Shown here in pieces: positions 32,291 to 42,105 of a stretch of DNA of 64,000 bases. The translations under genes were made by a program, and so were the position numbers. The notes beneath the pieces are model-generated. The model searched no databases and was not told the origin of the DNA. It saw only the letters and a program-made list of their open reading frames with translations. Source of the stretch: Vandiemenella viatica. Lineage: Eukaryota > Arthropoda > Insecta > Orthoptera > Morabidae. The DNA lies in the NCBI GenBank assembly GCA_031002005.1, contig CM061921.1, positions 144,741,283 to 144,805,282 on the forward strand. The letters are read 5' to 3'. Within the stretch, counting starts at the first letter, position 1. Every line of letters starts with the position of its first letter.

Positions 32291-35174
32291 CATGGTCATT
32301 AGAGACAAATACACATCTCCTGAACCAAATGGCTCATTCCATATTGCATGAATAATGTTTCAAACCAAAATATTGTATATATTTTGTTCATCTTATATGT
32401 TTTTCACTCGTCGAAGCCTTCAACTTTGGCAAGTGATGGGTTATTTTCCTTATCCTTTGTTATTTATACGTCTATTTAAGGAATTAATAAATCAACTTAA
32501 AATGTTAAATAATAAAAATCAACAATTAACAATATTTTATCTAGCAAACTGACATTAATGTTGAAATGTCTAATCTCACATAAGTATTTTTTTTTATAAG
32601 TATTACTGTAAATTGATCTCTTATGCATTAAAGTAACTTTGAGATTTTACATTTTTGTTTTTAAATCTCATTTTAGTTTTTAAGTAAATAATCAAACATG
32701 GTAACATTTATAGTCACATTACATTCCTTAGAGTAAATTACCAGTTTGGAGAATAATCTGTCAATCTACTAAGCAGTTATAACAATCAGAAATGTCAGTA
32801 TTAATCACATTGAGACCTTTTTATAAAAAATATTTGGGACCAATCAATCACTTCTGCTTTTGAAAGAAATATCTTAAGAAACAAACAGTAATGATTGTTT
32901 TGTCTCCCAATCAACTTCTTAAAGAACTGCTCCATGCAGCATGGAACGTAACAAAAATTGAACATGTAATTATTTTAGAACTTCCTTACAGGCAATCATT
33001 ACATTACATCAATACAAGTAATTATGTTTATTATATTGATGCATATAACTTATCATTCATTTTATTGTTTTATAATTTCGAATAATTTTAAGACATTGAT
33101 ATATTGATTGATTAATTTTTTTAAGAATTTTATGAGTATTATGACTCGGTCCACTATAAGCTTAGTAAATATCTAGAAAATCATACTAAACATGCAACAT
33201 AATTCAAATTACAGTAATTTATACAACTATAATGAATTGGAGTTCTTATATTTACCTATGAATAATGACAATTGATAAAAACACATATTTGTGCAGTGAA
33301 AAATGCCAATTGGAAGGGTACAAGCATGCAAGGCAATTAATGCAAGTGGTAGAGCCCGAGTTGGGTCAAAAAGCGACAAAAAAAGTGGCAACAGTCACGC
33401 CGACTGACACGTTTTTGTGCCATTTTACAGATTGCAGATCTGCATAAATTTGTGTGGTATCTGCCAGCCTGTTAAATGATGTGGGATCCTGATACTTAGT
33501 CATGACATACCTAATCAGTAACTGTTCCTGCTCTATTAAATGTTTGAAGTAATTGGTTAAATCTTTGTTTTAATGCTGGAAGAGATAACTGTCTGTTCTG
33601 GTCTGCTTCCCTTCACGGATTATGTTAACCAAGTCAATTGCCAGTACTACGTATTCAAGACAGTACCTGAATTTGTTCAAAGCAGAGAACAAATGGCAAT
33701 TAATATGAATTGTTACAATTGTTTTATTTACTTCCTCGAGGACTCTTAAATTCTTATTGACTTATATATTGGGAGCCAGTGTATGCAGTGGGTAGAGGTG
33801 TTGTCATTAAGTAATCAGCAATGATTATTAGATGATACATGGACATCAAGAGAGCAAATAATAACTACCAAATGGAGACTAGAAAAGGAAGGAAGTAAAT
33901 GGTTATGGAATATTGGTTGCTGGTGGATTTAAATAAGTTGAAAATGAGTTTTGAGGATGTGGCTCAAACATAAGTTTTTCTAATGCTGCTTATCATTCCG
34001 TTATTTTTATTGCTTTGGCATAAATGGAAGGTGCATTGCAATAAGCAGCTCACTCTTCCCAAAGACTACAAATGTGACATTTATTTACCTTCACATTAAA
34101 GTTTTCTCAGTTTATGTACAAAATGTGCTTATTACACTATCAGTTAGATTGTTACATTACTTATATTTTCAAGTTTCTGCTCACTGCTTCACTGAAGTTA
34201 TCTGATTTTCTTATGGATTACTAGATCTTGAAAAATCTGGTATTCTTGACAGAAACCTCAGAACTGCCTCATGAAAATAATAGTATTACATTTTTCATTT
34301 AAATAAGTGCAAACTACTTTCGTTTCAATACTATAAACTAAACTAAATTTATTTAGTGACAGAAACAGTTGTGTATAATGAACTCAGTGAAATTGTATCA
34401 AAGAAAGCCTTTGTAATTGATAGCCTCAACATGGTATATTTATTCATAAATCACAGTGAATAAGAACATAATGGCCGTTGAAGAATATAACTTTCTGCAA
34501 ATATTACAGTAACAATAGAACAGGAAAATTGTTGTAAGACAATAGGAATTCAGTTAATGACAGGAAATGGAAACCCATAATGTACCACACAGTTGAGAGC
34601 AGCGGGACAACATTGACACAATGCAAAAGATAAAAAAAAAGTATTTCAGGTCATCCCCTGGTCTTGTGAGAAAGTAAATAAGACATGTGCTTAGAGCCAA
34701 TTTTGTTGGTTGGATTGTATGAGAGATGTCAATTTTATGCTGCAATTGATTAACATTACAGCAGCTATTAAAACTACTACATCAGCCAGTATTTACTTGT
34801 GAGCACTGATGTGTGTCCCATTACCTGTTTATTTTCTCACATAACTAAGATGTCACCCAAAATTTTGTGACCAACCTTTTCTGTGTTTATGTGATAGTAA
34901 CTGCTTTTCTGTTTTTTCTTCAGTACTTTTTACAAGAATGCCTGTACAGTTACTTATCCAGATTACTTGTATGTAACTAGTGTTAATTTTTTCTTTCATT
35001 TGGTTTATTTTAAGCTGTTTCTGGATCCAAATTGCAAACTTAAACCAGCACTATAGTGCTTCTATGATGTTTTTACTATGATATCTTTCTTTTATGCCTA
35101 ATGATTTATATCTGCAAGGTCTCACTAAATAGATTAGATATATGCTTTAACCTTAAAACTGATTATGTCAGCAG
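32291..35174. other. TE-poor intronic stretch
   Basis: About 2.9 kb of AT-rich sequence in which I recognise no TE, RNA gene or exon. Short open frames (e.g. 33265-33447) show no family signature. Confidence 0.4.
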
Positions 35175-35177
35175 TTA

Positions 35178-35533
35178 GGGAGCGTGCACAAACCACGTAG
35201 CTCCATTTTGGCCTCCTGTGAACCCCCCCGCCTCCCCCCCCCCACGTAGTATGTAGCTTTCTTCCCTTTTGATTCCAGAAGACATTTTGTACTGTTTTCT
35301 CTTGTCAGACTATTGTAAATTACATACGGAGATAATTAAATGATGGAAATAAATATTCACATGCTGTTGTGAGTTCTGTTCCTCATTTTAACTGTGAAAA
35401 ATGTTATGAAAGGAAAGCTACGTGGCCTGGCTCAGAACCCCCCCCCTCTCCCCACGTAGCCCAGCGTAGCCTTTCAGCCAACCCCCCCCCCCCCCCCCCC
35501 CTGGACCAAGCCACGTAGTTTGTGCACAATCCC
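35178..35533. mobile_element. C-rich Harbinger-like MITE, 356 bp, TSD TTA
   Basis: Left end GGGAGCGTGCACAAACCACG and right end (reverse complement) GGGATTGTGCACAAACTACG are TIRs of about 24 bp. TTA at 35175-35177 and 35534-35536 is the duplication. The interior has subterminal C runs (35225-35242, 35440-35502) and CCACGTAG motifs at both ends. Its central part matches, in reverse, the copy at 38163-38350. Confidence 0.85.
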
Positions 35534-35550
35534 TTATGGACACCAGTCAT

Positions 35551-37895
35551 CAAAGGCCTGGTACACAAGTGCTAGGTGTGAGTTTGGCCACCTCACGGTA
35601 CCCTAACTGGAAACTTGTGAGCACTGCCAAGTTTCCCACATCGTAAACTCCTTGCATTTTTCAGTGACCACCATAAGGCATGCCGGTGGAATGTTGTGTG
35701 TCTTGGAGAGCGGGGATCTTTGCTTCAATGCCCGGCTCTCAAGGATGGTTACAAACCTCTATAATAAACCTCTCAACCTGAAGGTTTGACACATGTGAGG
35801 GAGGTGTACGGGTGATGAGGCCAATCACTTGGTAGCATGCATCCTCAAGGGCACCTGATCACCACTGTTATATTGGGCTTGGTGACATAGTGTGGGATAT
35901 GTGTCACTTGACCTTTATTCTCCATACTTGTGGGACCAAAAATTAATTCTAACAACAACAAAAACACCAAAAATACTTTGATATCTGTGGTACAGGTGGG
36001 CTGCAGCATAATTCAAACACCCATAATTCTAAGAAGCGGGTCAGGGTTAGTAGCCCACGTGAAACTGGGAGAGAAAATAGTAACAATGTCTTATCTGTTG
36101 CAAAATGCTTTCGTGACTTGAGGAGTTCACAGTAACATGCAAACTCCATAAAACTCTACGTAACACTAGTAGCATCATCATTATTATCATCTGCTGTGAT
36201 CTGATTGATTTAGAGAGCAAGGAACTCCATAAGGAATAGCAAATCAAAATAATGGTCGAGGTTCGTCAGATATCGTGGAGGGTAAATGGCAGTATTGAGA
36301 AGACTGCCACTTTTGTTCTGATGTTTGCCACTCCGATTTTTTCCAAGACCATCAAAGCAGGTTACATTAACTTGAACGTACTCCCATATGTTCCAGATAA
36401 AATGTACTTTTTTCATTGCCAAATATTTGGACATGCGTTGGTGTCCTGCAAGGGCAACCATACCTGTGGTAAGTGTGGCAAGAGGGCACATGAGCCAGTT
36501 AGTGAATGCATCCTTCCACAAGTGTGCATCAACTGCTCCAGTTTGCACCCTTTCAGGAGCAATGAGTGTCGGGCGTATCTCTAATAGAAGAAGATACAGG
36601 AGCTGAAAACCAAAGAATGCATACTATATAACAAAGCAAAAAAGCAGGTTAATGCACTTGCCCAACCTGTCCTCGCTACCAGCTTTTCAAAAACATCGGC
36701 AGCTCCTGTCAGGAAAGAAAGTGTTGCAGACATGAGCACGAGCACAATGAGCTCATGCAAATGTAAATGCAGTGCTAATGTTAGTGCTTATGTTAGAACA
36801 CCCAACACTGCGGACGTCAAGAGCAACACATTAGCAACCCTGACCACTCCAGCAGCAGTTAATAAGGCTTCATCAGCAGCAGCATCATTAGTTACAACTG
36901 CCAGAACTGCTGTACCTACAGCAGCAGTTAAAGCACCAACTACAGCATTAGCAATAACACCTACAATAGCCAAATGCAAGAAAAAGCTCAGAATCTCAAA
37001 TTCTGATAGACAGACTAATCTAAATTTGTGAGGTCCGACTCCTCCTCAGCTCCTTGGATACCCAGCAGTAGGGAGAGGGAGGGGAACAGGCTTATCAAAA
37101 AGAAAATAATATCTGTACATGTGGTCTCTGATGAGGCAGAAATATCTATGGGTTCATCGAACCATGTAGACACTGAATTGCTGCTGGAAGATCTAAAAAC
37201 CCATTCCTCAGCTTTCCATGCTTAATTGGTGGTCCCTTTGCTACCACCAATCCTAATATTGTGTTACTTATGTTTGTTTTGTTTATGTCTGGCTAGCTCT
37301 AGTACAGACAGCAAGAAATTTTGTTGTTGTAACCTTTATTTAATCTCGTCCTTTTTACAGTCAACAAATCATAGACATGTTTTAGATATTTTTGGCCTGT
37401 TTAAAGCCTACATTTTAGAATTTTACATTATTTTGCTGTCTGTATTGCCAATCTCTTTGCAGTTGGCCTACAGACAGAAATTTATATGCATTTTAGCAAT
37501 ATTGTCATACTGGTTTGTTAGGGCACTAATAACCAAGAAGTTGACAAGCCATAACCCCAAAATAACAACAGCAAACCAAGTACTGTTTTCTTTATATATA
37601 TTTGGGTGGTCCTTTTACAACCAGCCAGAAATTTTCTTGTTTCATTGTTTGTTTAATCTGGTTGGGCTTTTATCTGCCACCATTTTGTTTTTTGTAATTT
37701 TTTAAGCATTTGTGGCCTCTTTACAGCCATCATTTTAGTATTTTATTTTGCTGTCTGTGTTACCAACCTGTTTACAGACAGCCATAGAAACAGCAATTTG
37801 GCTCATTTGTAAGCAATGATGCCATGTCAGTATGTTATTAAGGTGCTAATAATCACAAAGCCAACGTGCTCTAAAGCCCCTTAAAAAAACAGCAT
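35551..37895 (+). mobile_element. I-type LINE copy B: 5' UTR, ORF1, then 3' UTR twice (no ORF2)
   Basis: The 5' UTR starts AAAGGCCTGGTACACAAGTG (35551), parallel to copy A. ORF1 runs to 37030. Instead of ORF2 there is a direct passage (37030-37225) to 3' UTR sequence ending GTTAGGGCACTAATAACC ... AACAACAGC (37519-37572), followed at once by a second, diverged 3' UTR unit ending TTAAGGTGCTAATAATCAC ... AAAAAAACAGC (37838-37895). Endonuclease, RT and RNase H are all missing. Confidence 0.82.
35926..37030 (+). pseudogene. I-type LINE ORF1 (gag-like), copy B
   Basis: Start region MGPKINSNNNKNTKNTLISV parallels copy A's GQNKTKNPNTSSS. At 36252-36584 the frame is open: WRVNGSIEKTATFVLMFATP, SKTIKAGYINLNVLPYVPD, then knuckles YFFHCQIFGHALVSCKGN (first Cys pair damaged, CFKC to FFHC), HTCGKCGKRAHEPVSECILP and QVCINCSSLHPFRSNECRAY. 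After a shift, 36732-37030 reads TMSSCKCKCSANVS and an Ala/Thr-rich tail. Better preserved than copy A in the knuckle region. Confidence 0.85.
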
Positions 37896-38001
37896 GGACA
37901 TCACAGATGCTTTTGTATATTCCGTGACGAAGGGAGAAATGATTCTCTGGCAATTCAAGCCAATTCAGTAGTAGATATTTCAAAACAAACCATTGCTACT
38001 T

Positions 38002-38162
38002 AGTGTGGTGGGTGAACAGTAATGCTCTCTAGTCTTGCATTTAGAAGGACGCAGGTTCGAATCCTCATCCAGCCGTCCAGATTTTGGTTTACTGTGATTC
38101 CTTCAAAAGGCCATAACTGAATTCTTTCCTGTTACTTGCCTCCAGCTCTTTCTCATTTCTAA
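38002..38162 (+). mobile_element. SINE copy, truncated on its 3' side by a MITE
   Basis: GTGTGGTGGGTGAACAGTAATG (box A region), GGTTCGAATCCTC (box B, about 38054), GATTCCTTCAAAAGGCCAT, GAATTCTTTCCTGTTACTTG, ends at CATTTCTAA, where the C-rich Harbinger-like MITE begins. The core CCAAATCACTCCAGGC portion is deleted. Confidence 0.78.
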
Positions 38163-38350
38163 GGGATCATCCATAAACTACATTGTAATGTGGGAAAAGG
38201 GGGGGGAGGTTTCCAAGCTGAGCTACGTACCTTTTTATTCATTTTATTTGTCACAGTTAAAATAGGGTTCAGAATACAAAACAGCATGTCGATATATATT
38301 TTCCTCATTTAATAATCTCCTTATTTTTGATATCCTATACAATGATAGTG
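38163..38350. mobile_element. Truncated copy of the 35178-35533 MITE family, reverse orientation
   Basis: Begins GGGATCATCCATAAACTACA after a TAA, has a G run (38200-38209), GCTGAGCTACGTACC, then TTTGTCACAGTTAAAATAGG ... ACAGCATGTCGATATATATT ... CATTTAATAATCTCCTTA, matching the reverse complement of the middle of 35178-35533 (CACAGTTAAAATGAGGAACA ... ACAGCATGTGAATATTTATT ... CATTTAATTATCTCCGTA). The other end was not found. Confidence 0.68.
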
Positions 38351-38605
38351 TCACTCAAGCATGATACTTGAAATTGTAGTGTTTTGATCGAATGGGTCCA
38401 GCGCATTTGAGCTAACCGACATGTGACGGCATGTTACACACTGGAAAACATTATGCATGCAGTACCTAGGCTCAGATTCAATTGCACATGTTACACAGGA
38501 TTTTCCACACCAGTGACATTTAGTATGGTTTTGAAAAAAAAGCTGTTTTGATTCAGATCGCTCACATTTTACATCACTCTTTGATAAAATATTTTGCTCT
38601 GTCAA
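38351..38605 (-). other. Unidentified Cys-rich open frame
   Basis: A minus-strand frame of 84 codons with a dense Cys pattern: KCHWCGKSCVTCAIESEPRY then CMHNVFQCVTCRHM. The Cys-x2-Cys pairs suggest a zinc-binding fold. I do not recognise a family; a transposase C-terminal zinc domain is one possibility. It borders a MITE remnant. No start or splice site decides its limits. Confidence 0.3.
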
Positions 38606-38986
38606 ATGAATTTAATTGCATCTTTAATTATAGTTCTGCATGAAGTGTTATTTAAAGTTCAGAGGGTGATGAAAAATTGTGCTGTAAGATAAACTTTTTG
38701 AGATTGATCTAAGGAAACCTTTTAATCAGGACGAAGAATCACTGCTTGATAATGTAGAAAGAAAGATGACAGAACTGCAGCAAAATAAAACAAAAAATTG
38801 CAGCTCTTCTTCTTCTTTTTTTTTTAAATGTGGCTTGTATAGTTTGTTCTAGATTCTCAGTTAATAAACAATGATGAATGATACTATGGGAATGTTTAAA
38901 GTAACATCCAGTACCAGGTAAGCCATGTAGCAACAGTTAGAAAATGTGTAAAAATATCTAAGTCTCAAATCATTTATTTAGAAATA

Positions 38987-39185
38987 TTATTTGGCTAGTG
39001 TTATCTCTAAATTTGGCCACATTAAGTCATGAAAGGTAGTTTTGTAAATGTGCTGTTTTATTTTTATCCTAAACTTTAATGCCTGTAGCAAACCAAGGGC
39101 CTCTTGTTCGCATTTGTTACAGGCCCCATGCGCTTTTAATCCAGTTCTGGTAACACCACAAGAAGAAAAAGATCCCTGGCTATAT
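38987..39185 (-). CDS. Candidate exon of an unidentified minus-strand gene (3' end)
   Basis: Preceded on the minus strand by CTCTTTTTCAG (acceptor at 39187-39186), then one base and an open frame of 65 codons to TAA at 38989-38987. It includes YSQGSFSSCGVTRTGLKAHG, CNKCEQEALGLLQALKF and KTTFHDLMWPNLEITLAK. The composition looks coding (Leu/Lys amphipathic, paired Cys), but I do not recognise the family. Its entry phase (one base completing a codon) fits the donor of the candidate exon at 63092-63292. Could also be old TE sequence. Confidence 0.35.
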
Positions 39186-39954
39186 CTGAAAAAGAGAATT
39201 TCCCAATAATTGAAGTATATGAAACAAACATCCATCAGGTTCATTATTTATGCAATAATTTTAATGATAGTCTGGTAAGAGAAAGCAGCACAAAATGTCT
39301 TCTGGAAGTAGTAGGGATAAAGCTAACACATACTTAAACTGGATAATAAATGTTTTTAAATGTAGGCTGAATTGTTATCTTGGAATATTTTTCACAGTAA
39401 GCAAAAATTTACTATGTTGTGAAGCAGTGTGGACCAACACGCGGGTCGCATGTGGCCCACATATTCATTTTTGTTGGCCCTTGCCCTTCTTACTGGAAAA
39501 AAAATTAACATTTGGAAAGAAATCACTTACCCTTCTTACTGCTTTAAGTTTTTAAGTAATACTTCTTTAGGTTTTTTTAAAGTTTATATCAGCAGTACCT
39601 TACAATCTCCGTCTCCCCTATAATGACAATATTGAAGCTTCAATCTTTTACCATTATAATCCATGGCGTATCTACTGTGACTTTCACTTTCATTTATTAC
39701 TGTTATGAAGGAGGCAGGTGGGGAAGCCAGGAATCAGCCACACTCTAGGTGACGGGTGGTCGCCAGTGATTGGCTGCCAACGGGTTCGTGATCATTCATA
39801 TGCTGTGGAGGATTTTCGCTAATGTTTCGGTTTCCCTATAAAATGGAGAGCAGGGCAATATAATGTGGTTGTTTTAGTTGAGAGAGGTTGTCCAAGAGGT
39901 ATAGTACGACGAGAGAGTGTTGTCATCGTTGTTGTTACGAGAGCGGTACCTAAA

Positions 39955-40770
39955 ATGGCAAAACTTAAGAAACAGTGTGTTTAACATTAGAAACAACAAT
40001 TTCAGAAAGTTACTTTATTGTTGAACATAATGGAAAACCAAAGTGTGTTATCTGTTTTAAAGTATTAGGTGTTTCGAAGGCGTATAATGTGAGTAGACAC
40101 CATACCAGCTTGCATAAATCAAAATACAATCAATACCAAGGAAGTGCCAGAAGTTGTGTGTTTAATTATTTGAAGCTGAAACTAACTAGACAAAAGAATA
40201 TCTTCCAACCATCAAACACTGCTGGTATAAAGTCATCTTATGAGGCATGTTTACAGCTAGCTAAAAATAAATACTATTTTAGGGATGGTGACCTCATTAA
40301 GAGATGTGCTGTAAAAATGGCATCTTAATTTGGAGATTATAAGATGGCTAAAAATTTTGAAACAGTTCCCTTGTCTTATCAGATAGTAAGTAGAAGAATT
40401 AATCATATGGGTGCTAAAATTTCAGATTCTCTCAAGGGAAATTTGCAAAATTTTGCCCTCTAGCTCTAGATGAGAGCACAGATATAGCTGACATCAGCCA
40501 GCTCCTTATCTTTGTTAGAACAGTAACCAAAGGATTTGAAATTCATGAACTGTTGGAGTATAAATCATTAGAAACCAACAAAAAGGTATTGACATATTCA
40601 ACGCACTGGATGATATCGTTTCTAAATATGGAGGTTTTTGACGTGCTCTGGCATTGAAAAAGGTGGAACTATAGCTGGTTGGTCATAAAACAGATTTAGT
40701 AGGACTGTGTAAAGAAAAAGGCTGTTTGTTTTTCCACTGCATTTTCTACCAGGAGGCTCTCTGTGGAAAA
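39955..40770 (+). pseudogene. hAT transposase (ZBED5/GTF2IRD2-like), first part
   Basis: BED-type zinc finger: YFIVEHNGKPKCVICFKVLG then YNVSRHHTSLH (Cys-x2-Cys, His-x4-His). Then LKLKLTRQKNIFQPSN, GDLIKRCAVKMAS, and after a stop ISDSLKGNLQNF and LDESTDIADISQLLIFVRTV (the catalytic-core LDESTDIxDxAQLxIFxR block with the first acidic residues), FEIHELLEYKSLETN. This is the family represented in vertebrates by domesticated ZBED5/GTF2IRD2-type genes. Stops and shifts occur from about 40328 on; the next part is displaced by the mariner. Confidence 0.85.
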
Positions 40771-40774
40771 ATTA

Positions 40775-42105
40775 CGAGGCGTATTTTTTAAGTAAGTACC
40801 GTTTTGTCACACCATGGCTGCAGCACTACGGTCGGTGTTCCGCACATGCGCACTGGGTACCTGCATCTCTTGCCTATGCACTGACGCCATTACAGTCTAA
40901 TTCTTCCTTGTTTACATTGTTCACTGAGTGTTTAAGATGCCTCCGATAATCGTGAGTCCCGCCGACTGTGAAGTACGGGCTGTTATTAGATTTCTTTGTG
41001 CTAAAGGCCTAAAACCGATCGATATTCATCGTGAGATCTGTGCAGTTTACGGACAAAACATTATGTGTGATGGAATGGTGAGAAAGTGGGTGAGAGCATT
41101 TAAAGATGGCAGCACAAATGTTCATGATGAACAACGGAGTGGGCATCCTTCGGTCATTAATGAAAGTTTGGTGTAGAAAGTGGACAATAAGGTGAGAGAA
41201 AACAGACGCTTTATGATTTCCTCTTTGCGTGATGACTTTCCTAATGTTTCTAGTAGTGTTTTGTATGGCATTGTGACCGAGCACTTGAATTACCGAAAAT
41301 TGTGCTCATGTTGGGTACCGAAAATGTTAACGGATGTGCACAAAACCAAACGTTTAGGCAGTGCATTGACTTTCCTTGAGCGTTACCACAACGATGGTTA
41401 TGATTTCTTAAGCCAAATTGTTATGGGCGATGAGACATGGGTGGCCCATGTCACACCTGAATCAAAGCAATAGTCCATGGAATGGCGGCAATCAGATTCA
41501 CCCAAAAAAGTGAAGTTCAAGCAAACGATTTCTGCCCGGAAAATCATGTGCACAGTTTTTTGGGACAGAAAAGGAGTATTGCTTGTGGAATTTCTGCCTC
41601 GTAATGAGACAATCAATGCAGCAGCTTATTGTGAGACATTGAACAATCTGCGCTGTTCAATCCAGAACAAAAGACGTGGAAAGTTGAGCAGGGGCATCGT
41701 TTTGCTGCATGACAATGCCCGTCCACATGTGGCTAATCAGACCAAAGATCTCATCACATCTTTTCGATGGAAACTCTAGATCATCCTCCGTACAGCCCTG
41801 ATCTGGCGCCCAGTGACTACCATCTGTTCCTGCACTTGAAGAAACACCTGGGCGGTCAGCGTCTTGAAGACGATAACGAAGTCAAAACAATTGTGATGCA
41901 GTGGTTAACAAGTCAGGCGGCAGACTTCTATGAGGAGGGTTTTCAAAAACTGGTACTACGTTATGACAAGTGCCTCAATATTGAAGGGAATTATGTAGAA
42001 AAGTAGAGTAAGGTACAGGCTTTCATGTAAAAATAAAATTATTGAGATATATTTGCATGTCTTTTTTTAATTTCAAAACGGTACTTACTTAAAAAACATG
42101 CCTCG
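40775..42105 (+). mobile_element. mariner element inside hAT, 1331 bp, TA duplication
   Basis: Left end CGAGGCGTATTTTTTAAGTA and right end (reverse complement CGAGGCATGTTTTTTAAGTA) are TIRs of about 31 bp with two mismatches, flanked by TA at 40773-40774 and 42106-42107. Carries a nearly intact transposase. Its TIRs match the foldback element at 44399-45319 in the outer part (CGAGGCATATTTTCAAAGTA). Confidence 0.94.
40937..42006 (+). pseudogene. mariner transposase, nearly intact (two stops, one frameshift)
   Basis: Starts MPPIIVSPADCEVRAVIRFL. DNA-binding HTH: KPIDIHREICAVYGQNIMCD and MVRKWVRAFKDG. Catalytic triad: first Asp in VMGDETWVAHVTPESKQ, second in VLLHDNARPHVANQ, third in PPYSPDLAPSDYHLFLHLKK (DD34D type). 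Defects: TAG after NESLV (41174), TAG after ESKQ (41471) and a one-base shift near 41770 between RWKL and DHPPYSPD. The WVPKML motif (41318-41335) is intact. About 350 codons, the normal length for mariner transposases. One of the youngest-looking elements in the window. Confidence 0.95.

Noticed and set aside
33265..33447. 60-codon frame with CSEKCQLEGYKHARQ
   Set aside because: No splice sites in phase and no recognisable family; single short frame in AT-rich intron.
36788..36979. Minus-strand Ala/Val-rich frame
   Set aside because: Antisense of the Ala/Thr-rich tail of LINE ORF1 copy B.
37226..37705. 159-codon hydrophobic frame that looks like a membrane protein
   Set aside because: It lies wholly in the repeated, T-rich 3' UTR of LINE copy B, whose homologous region in copy A is not coding; hydrophobicity comes from T-rich codons.
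38987..39244. LINE or hAT coding remnant as the source of the 39.1-kb frame
   Set aside because: No motif of either class found; kept as a candidate exon at low confidence rather than assigned to a TE.
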